A stretch of DNA of 17,161 bases. Origin: Candidatus Woesearchaeota archaeon. GTDB lineage: Archaea > Nanobdellota > Nanobdellia > SCGC-AAA011-G17 > GW2011-AR17. Shown here in pieces: positions 13,801-17,161 of this stretch (position 1 is the stretch's first letter; each line of letters starts with the position of its first letter). Under the pieces are notes generated by a model. That model searched no databases and was not told the origin of the DNA. It saw nothing but the letters and a program-made list of their open reading frames with translations. The position numbers were made by a program, and so were the translations under genes. Location of the stretch: assembly GCA_018302165.1 (NCBI GenBank), contig JAGWAA010000023.1, positions 1 through 17,161 of the forward strand, read 5' to 3'.

Positions 13801-14660
13801 ATGATCTTTCTGTTCCAGAAAATGAAAGTTTTATTTGTAATAATATTATTGCTCATAACACTTTAGAAATCCCAACGGATGCAATGCGAGAATTGGGTTA
13901 TAATGTTCAACCATTAAAAGTTCGTTCTGCTTTAGTTAAGGGAGGTTCAGAGATTCCTGCTGAAGAAGGTATTAGGACTTCATTAAGGTTGGGAGACTCA
14001 GCGCTTATCGTTGGTGAGGTGAGATCGGAAGAAGCAAAAAGTCTCTACGAAGCAATGCGTATTGGTGCTTCAGCAAATGTAGTCGCAGGCACTATTCACG
14101 GTGATTCCCCTTATGGTGTATTTGATAGAGTAGTAAATGATTTAAAAGTTCCAAAGACTTCTTTCAAAGCAACAGATTTAATTGTTATGTGTAATCCAAT
14201 TCGTTCTGCTGATGGTATGAAAAAAGTTAGAAGAGTAACTTCAATTACAGAGGTAAGAAAAACTTGGGAGAATGATCCTGTTGCAGAGCGTGGTTTTGTT
14301 GATTTAATGAAATATAATGCTAAAACAGATTTATTAGAACCAAGTTCAGAATTAATTAATGGTGATTCAGAAGTTCTAAAGGCAATTGGTGCTAATGTTC
14401 GTGAATGGGTTGGTAATTGGGATGCTATTTGGGACAACATTGTTCTTCGTGGTGAATTAAAAAAAATGATTGTTGATTATTCTGAGAAATTAAAAATGCC
14501 TAGTTTATTAGAGGCTGAATTTTGTTTACAAGGTAATGATCAATTTTATCGCATCACAGGTCAAGTCCAAGCAGAGGTAGGTTTTGTTGATTTGAAAAAA
14601 ATCAAATTAGAATGGGAAGAATGGATGAAACGCGAAATTAGAAAAAAACAAATGCATTAA
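10869..14660 (+). CDS. Type II/IV secretion (VirB11/ArlI-like) ATPase precursor with intein
   Basis: Hexameric motor ATPase of the GspE/ArlI/VirB11 family, which drives assembly of archaeal type IV filaments or secretion at the inner face of the membrane. Without the intein it has 748 residues. A long N-terminal region of about 430 residues precedes Walker A GTRSSGKT (454-461). The Asp box reads ILTIED (to residue 482) and resumes TLEIP at 998 after the intein. Walker B is SALIVGE (1044-1050) and the His box GTIHGD (1074-1079). A further ~180 residues follow, making it longer than ArlI (near 550). ATPase motifs are complete, so splicing should restore activity; unspliced protein should be inactive because the Asp box is split. 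It is the only gene of its unit, with membrane and coiled-coil genes upstream as likely partners. No ArlJ/GspF gene follows. Confidence 0.93.
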   Translation: MVYTKEASQVEIVTEGSEQVIKINYEDKPYTPSIEDNSLVMMDAIDRLIENPSASRITFSQKRNYAYTYDQTKMLIELANIYSYFIPNDQPELLGQRLSVIQTIMFTLLKQDPLGSYAELKRIIRRETINLKINDNPTYKNSLSIYLKVLNEIFSQLDKTIIIEQAREYLPGYTLGDREVYRLLFKPTITPDFMFTRIQASPPLDGEQLAVYKVNNSTEVTLFRTPNELKPLYHITPPEFKISEDKFELIDLAKKVLSEHQPQAGEFLAPEKMRSSFSNISKDLLRELADQKGMFLNPEEVDEMAEILVRNTVGFGVVELLLEDEKIQDLTINSPMGQVPIFVLHEDFNECTSNITPTTADFESWATKFRLLSGRPLDEANPILDTEIILPKSRSRLSIIGKPLNPYGYGMSFRRHRDTPWTLPLFIKNKMISPLGAGLLSFTIDGARSHLIAGTRSSGKTSFLTSLLLDISRKYRILTIEDSVTKDCEILIRENNQIQRKKIGDFINNQIEKNWQWYNLSGHEVCGNPQNIEILSMNKEGKIQFSKVSKFIRHEVHKKLYSIRTATGRMIKVTGDHSLFNINKNCDIAEVKVSELQIGNHIATPRIINSDNPTLKLINILNYSRNFANLYFRGGNLKEFLIKNKNEIKELGKDHNYKRCQINIWFRKGIIPGKILSDLEALECNIKELKGLQWKFGFNSFWLPTEIEFDNDLLTLIGLWLADGCYDKNSIIWSISTEEERNVLRRFSTKLNLTSKFHSDGFSLMLNSKSLKFFFREILNLKGTAYTKRFPEWVFNLSKDQIAFLLKGLFSGDGHMSEKEIMIGLNSRKLLEDIQTALLYFGIIIRIGIINKKKNFSSRISTVRDFKIFKEKINFLQKYKQEALEKACMKISTHDVSDIIPLPIDLKQKLCSISSNLNSNDYINRNGNVGRVKLSKVCQELICNNVIYTKIKQLLESDIYWDKIVEINELEATEDYVYDLSVPENESFICNNIIAHNTLEIPTDAMRELGYNVQPLKVRSALVKGGSEIPAEEGIRTSLRLGDSALIVGEVRSEEAKSLYEAMRIGASANVVAGTIHGDSPYGVFDRVVNDLKVPKTSFKATDLIVMCNPIRSADGMKKVRRVTSITEVRKTWENDPVAERGFVDLMKYNAKTDLLEPSSELINGDSEVLKAIGANVREWVGNWDAIWDNIVLRGELKKMIVDYSEKLKMPSLLEAEFCLQGNDQFYRITGQVQAEVGFVDLKKIKLEWEEWMKREIRKKQMH
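12315..13859 (+). mobile_element. Intein with LAGLIDADG-type homing endonuclease
   Basis: In-frame insertion of 515 residues (483-997) in the secretion ATPase. It starts with Ser1 in SVTKDCEILI (block A) and has TGDH at 574-577 (block B). The endonuclease part carries two degenerate LAGLIDADG motifs, LIGLWLADG (716-724) and LLKGLFSGDG (805-814), both keeping the acidic residue. The end is VYDLSVPENESFI followed by NIIAHN with Thr as first extein residue. Ser1, block B His, penultimate His, terminal Asn and Thr+1 are all present, so splicing looks competent. Removal rejoins IED to TLEIP, the normal Asp box. Inteins are known in related ATPases (KlbA of Methanocaldococcus and Pyrococcus); whether this is the same site is unknown to me. 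No Arg codon of the CGT/CGC kind occurs in it, unlike the host gene. Confidence 0.95.
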
Positions 14661-14693
14661 TTCTAGAGTATTATAGTATTATTTATAGCAAAA

Positions 14694-14701
14694 TTTATAT
14701 A
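14694..14701 (+). promoter_or_regulatory. Distal duplicated TATA box
   Basis: TTTATATA in repeat copy 1, predicting transcription from about 14724 and a leader of about 70 nt that includes the whole of copy 2. Confidence 0.45.
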
Positions 14702-14749
14702 ATACTTTATCTTTTCATCCCTTGTTTGGGGAAATTATTTATAGCAAAA

Positions 14750-14757
14750 TTTATATA
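14750..14757 (+). promoter_or_regulatory. Proximal duplicated TATA box
   Basis: TTTATATA in repeat copy 2, predicting transcription from about 14780. The leader would be about 15 nt and hold GGGGA as a Shine-Dalgarno-like element 6 nt before the ATG at 14795. Confidence 0.5.
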
Positions 14758-14794
14758 ATACTTTATCTTTTCATCCCTTGTTTGGGGAATCTTA

Positions 14795-14920
14795 ATGAGA
14801 AAGACTACTAGTTTAAAGATTGATGAGAATTTATGGAAAGAAGTAAAAATTAAATGTATTAAAGATGGTATTGAGATTTCTGAATTTTTAGAAAAAATAA
14901 TTAAGAGGGCATTAAAATGA
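14795..14920 (+). CDS. Ribbon-helix-helix (CopG/Arc-like) DNA-binding protein
   Basis: 41 residues, MRKTTSLKIDENLWKEVKIK, then CIKDGIEISEFLEKIIKRAL and a final Lys. A polar beta strand with alternating side chains (TTSLKI, 4-9) is followed by helix A (10-23), a Gly turn (D24-G25) and helix B (about 29-40). This is the entire ribbon-helix-helix fold; such proteins dimerise and insert the paired strand into the major groove. The short size matches Arc/CopG regulators and RHH antitoxins, but no toxin gene is next to it. The stop overlaps the start of the secreted-protein gene (ATGA), so the two are translated together. The duplicated dyad upstream is a natural candidate operator; autoregulation is inference. 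Confidence 0.85.
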   Translation: MRKTTSLKIDENLWKEVKIKCIKDGIEISEFLEKIIKRALK

Positions 14921-17161
14921 GAAAGATATTTTTATTACTTTTTATTAGTTTAATTTTAATCTTCATCTCAGGTTTTGTTTCTGCAGAATCCGGGATTCTT
15001 ATAACTCAAAATTATACTGTAACTTATCCTGCAACACCACTTTATTTTTTATGGAATGAATCTTCATTCTCGCAGTCTTCTTTAAATGCAACTCCTGTGA
15101 CTGGAACCTTACGATGGTCTGTTTTAAAAAATAATCCCATTCGTCGTGAAGTTGCCCTTGGAACTTTAGATTCAAATAATGATGTCAAAGTTCAGTTTTA
15201 TAATTCCAATTCTAACTACAATAATTGGAGTTCAATATATACTATGACTCTCAGTTCAGATATTAGTGCTTATAGATCTTTTGATGTTGCTTTAGAACAA
15301 AATTCTGGTGATGTTATGGTTGCTTACAATGCTGGACCAAATGGAGTAGTATCCTATCAAATTTGGAATGGCACTTCATGGTATAGCACTGGAAATATTA
15401 CTACTAATTTGTCTGGGCAAATTCAATGGATTAAAATGGCCTCTCAAAAATATAATGATAGTATAATGTTAATTGCAGCAGATACATCTGCGGATTTAAT
15501 TGCTTTAAATTGGAATGGCACTAATTGGTCTACTTCTTATTTACTTGAAACAGCGTTAAATGTTGATAATAGAGAAGATTTTGATCTTGCTTATGAAGAT
15601 TCTGGGGATGCTTTAATTGTTTGGGCTGATACTGCAACAACTGCTTTAAGATATAAAAATTTTTCAAATGGCATTTTTAGCGAAGAGGGAGCTATTCCTA
15701 TATCAGCAGGGCAAACTGCTAATTACCAATGGATTAGACTTACTAATTATCCTAATTCTGACAGAATAATGATGTGTTCTCTTGATGCAGGTGATGATCT
15801 TAATTGTGCTGAATGGACTGGTTCCAATTGGGGAACAATTACGGAAATTACAACTGCAATGGAATATGTTGCTGGGACTTCATTTAGAAACTTCGATATA
15901 GTCCCAGATACTTCTTCAAATAGTTTTGTTTTGTTCTATGGTTTAAACAATATCGACTATTATAATGTCATTAGATGTTTTGGAACCACAAATTGTCAAT
16001 CAGGTATTTGGGAAACTACACAAACTTTTTTATCATCAATAGATATTGGTACAGATACTTCTTGGGTTTCTCTTTCTTATGACACTGAAAATGTTGGAAA
16101 AATTACGGCAGTGATGATTGATCAAGTAGCAACTCCAAATATTACTCTTGCTAGAATTGCTTGTACTAATTCTGCAAATTCTTGTGCTGCAAATCAAACT
16201 TCAACATTTATGGCGATATCTTCAAGCGCAGATTATGAATCTTCAATGTTCATATATGAAGGAAGAAAACCAACCATTCAGAATGTAACAACTTCTTCAA
16301 GTGTAATTAAAAGTACTTTGATGACTATTTTTGCTACTGCAGTTAATGATACAAATAATAATTCTTTAAGTTTTTATTGTTCTACTTCTAATTATCCAAC
16401 TGCTTCAAATACATTATGTACCAGTGGAAATACAAGTGTTAGTTATCCTTATACTGGGACAAGTTGTTCATATGTATCTCAAGATACTAGTGGGGATTAT
16501 ACTATTTATTGTAGAATGTTTGATAGTGATTTATATTCAAATACAACTAATACAACATATTCAATTGATGCTACTCCTCCATCGACGACAATAATTTCTG
16601 TTGCAAATGATACCACAGCGAGTTATATTGACTTGGTTAATGATGGAGTTTCATTAGCAAATATATCTGGTGAAGCTGGAATGAATTGTAGTTGGGGAAC
16701 TTCAGATGTAGCCTATTCCCTAATGTCAAATCCATGTACAATTAGTGGGATTTATGGGGTTTGTAATTTTAATGGTATTAGTACAGAGGGCTTTTATACC
16801 AGATATATTTCATGTAAAGATTCAATTGGCAATGAACAAAATTCTTCAAATAATTTAAATGTAAATTTTTATTTAGATTTTAGTGCTCCAACAACATCAG
16901 ATAATAGCTCTTCAACGATTGCACTACCAAATTACAATGTATTAATTACTGAAGCTGATGCTGTTGATGGTGATCCAGTTACATATTATTGTACTTCCTC
17001 GACAGAAGGTTGTAATCCAGTCACCTTAATTAATAATGGTGAAATAATAAATTATAACTCTTCAAGTCGTGGTGCAAATTATTTGCGTTATTATTCTATA
17101 GATTTTGCAGGTTATTCTCAAACAATCGTTAATAAAACTATTAATATCAATAATTTCCCTA
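14917..17161 (+). CDS. Large secreted surface protein, propeller-like repeats and Ig-like segments (3' end missing)
   Basis: Open without a stop from 14917 to the window edge: 748 codons, true length unknown. The signal peptide (MRKIFLLLFISLILIFISGF) continues to VSA with probable cleavage after Ala23. Residues ~119-428 hold about six repeats of 45-55 residues with the recurring pattern SFDVAL or WIKMA, then a hydrophobic strand, then WNGTSW or WTGSNW. This suggests a six-bladed beta propeller. After ~448 come Ig-like segments, with boundaries such as IDATPPSTTI (~551) and LDFSAPTTSD (~653), containing paired cysteines and N-glycosylation sequons (NGT, NWS, NSS). It is probably exported by Sec and displayed on the surface, perhaps for adhesion to a host or neighbour cell; that role is inference. 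Translation is coupled to the ribbon-helix-helix gene by ATGA, after GAGGG. Confidence 0.88.
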   Translation, partial: MRKIFLLLFISLILIFISGFVSAESGILITQNYTVTYPATPLYFLWNESSFSQSSLNATPVTGTLRWSVLKNNPIRREVALGTLDSNNDVKVQFYNSNSNYNNWSSIYTMTLSSDISAYRSFDVALEQNSGDVMVAYNAGPNGVVSYQIWNGTSWYSTGNITTNLSGQIQWIKMASQKYNDSIMLIAADTSADLIALNWNGTNWSTSYLLETALNVDNREDFDLAYEDSGDALIVWADTATTALRYKNFSNGIFSEEGAIPISAGQTANYQWIRLTNYPNSDRIMMCSLDAGDDLNCAEWTGSNWGTITEITTAMEYVAGTSFRNFDIVPDTSSNSFVLFYGLNNIDYYNVIRCFGTTNCQSGIWETTQTFLSSIDIGTDTSWVSLSYDTENVGKITAVMIDQVATPNITLARIACTNSANSCAANQTSTFMAISSSADYESSMFIYEGRKPTIQNVTTSSSVIKSTLMTIFATAVNDTNNNSLSFYCSTSNYPTASNTLCTSGNTSVSYPYTGTSCSYVSQDTSGDYTIYCRMFDSDLYSNTTNTTYSIDATPPSTTIISVANDTTASYIDLVNDGVSLANISGEAGMNCSWGTSDVAYSLMSNPCTISGIYGVCNFNGISTEGFYTRYISCKDSIGNEQNSSNNLNVNFYLDFSAPTTSDNSSSTIALPNYNVLITEADAVDGDPVTYYCTSSTEGCNPVTLINNGEIINYNSSSRGANYLRYYSIDFAGYSQTIVNKTININNFP

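Larger units (their letters stand above)
14678..14789 (+). repeat. Perfect 56-bp tandem direct repeat (two copies)
   Basis: Copies 14678-14733 and 14734-14789 are identical base for base and abut with no spacer. Each holds TTTATATA and ends in TTTGGGGAA. Identity stops exactly at both outer edges, as expected from a recent duplication. Each copy also contains a short dyad, TCCC-N7-GGGA. The 134-bp gap between the ATPase stop and the regulator gene consists almost wholly of this repeat. Confidence 0.97.

Noticed and set aside
14111..14440. 109-residue minus-strand frame within the ATPase gene
   Set aside because: It lies over conserved ATPase motifs and the C-terminal host region, with no promoter or domain of its own.
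14678..14789. CRISPR-like direct repeats
   Set aside because: Only two copies, 56 bp, abutting with no spacer, and each includes a TATA box; a promoter duplication explains them better.
14795..14920. Toxin-antitoxin module with the RHH protein as antitoxin
   Set aside because: The adjoining gene codes for a signal-peptide surface protein, not a toxin, and no small toxin frame was found on either side.

Overview
The window is strongly A+T-rich archaeal DNA. It carries an archaeal-type tyrosyl-tRNA synthetase, a Hef helicase/nuclease, archaeal 2',3'-cyclic RNA phosphodiesterase, a short TraB-family protein, a PRC-barrel protein and an archaeal type II/IV secretion ATPase. Almost every first gene of a transcription unit has a TATA element centred about 26-27 nt before its start codon, the signature of leaderless archaeal transcription. 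Gene content, small genes and many short membrane proteins suggest a DPANN archaeon of the Woesearchaeota/Pacearchaeota type; this placement is inference from gene style, not a phylogeny.

Layout. 1-119: start of a leftward membrane-anchored protein cut by the window edge. 219-2014: tyrS, thpR and, overlapping the end of thpR, a 44-residue zinc-ribbon protein. 2056-2631: a one-pass membrane protein. 2680-4756 (minus): Hef, whose C-terminal helix-hairpin-helix region is partly deleted and left out of frame. 4851-7212: a small membrane protein, an M50-like membrane protein lacking key catalytic residues, a secreted and anchored protein with a lysine-rich tail, and a TraB-family protein. 7283-7558: a PRC-barrel protein with a real leader and Shine-Dalgarno sequence.

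7627-14660 looks like one functional neighbourhood. It holds three tandem, overlapping, mutually related multi-pass membrane proteins (7627-9310). Two overlapping coiled-coil proteins are read from the other strand (9329-10367), with two tiny membrane proteins beyond them (10493-10784). A VirB11/ArlI-like secretion ATPase follows (10869-14660), split at its Asp box by a 515-residue intein with a LAGLIDADG-type endonuclease. I infer that these form part of an uncharacterised envelope or filament machine; no pilin or ArlJ/GspF platform gene is in the window.

14678-17161: a perfect 56-bp tandem duplication carrying a duplicated promoter, a 41-residue ribbon-helix-helix regulator, and, joined to it by an ATGA overlap, the first 748 residues of a large secreted protein with propeller-like repeats followed by Ig-like segments, running off the right edge.

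No tRNA, rRNA, CRISPR array or transposase was seen. The remaining intergenic gaps are short and hold promoters and T-rich terminator-like tracts.
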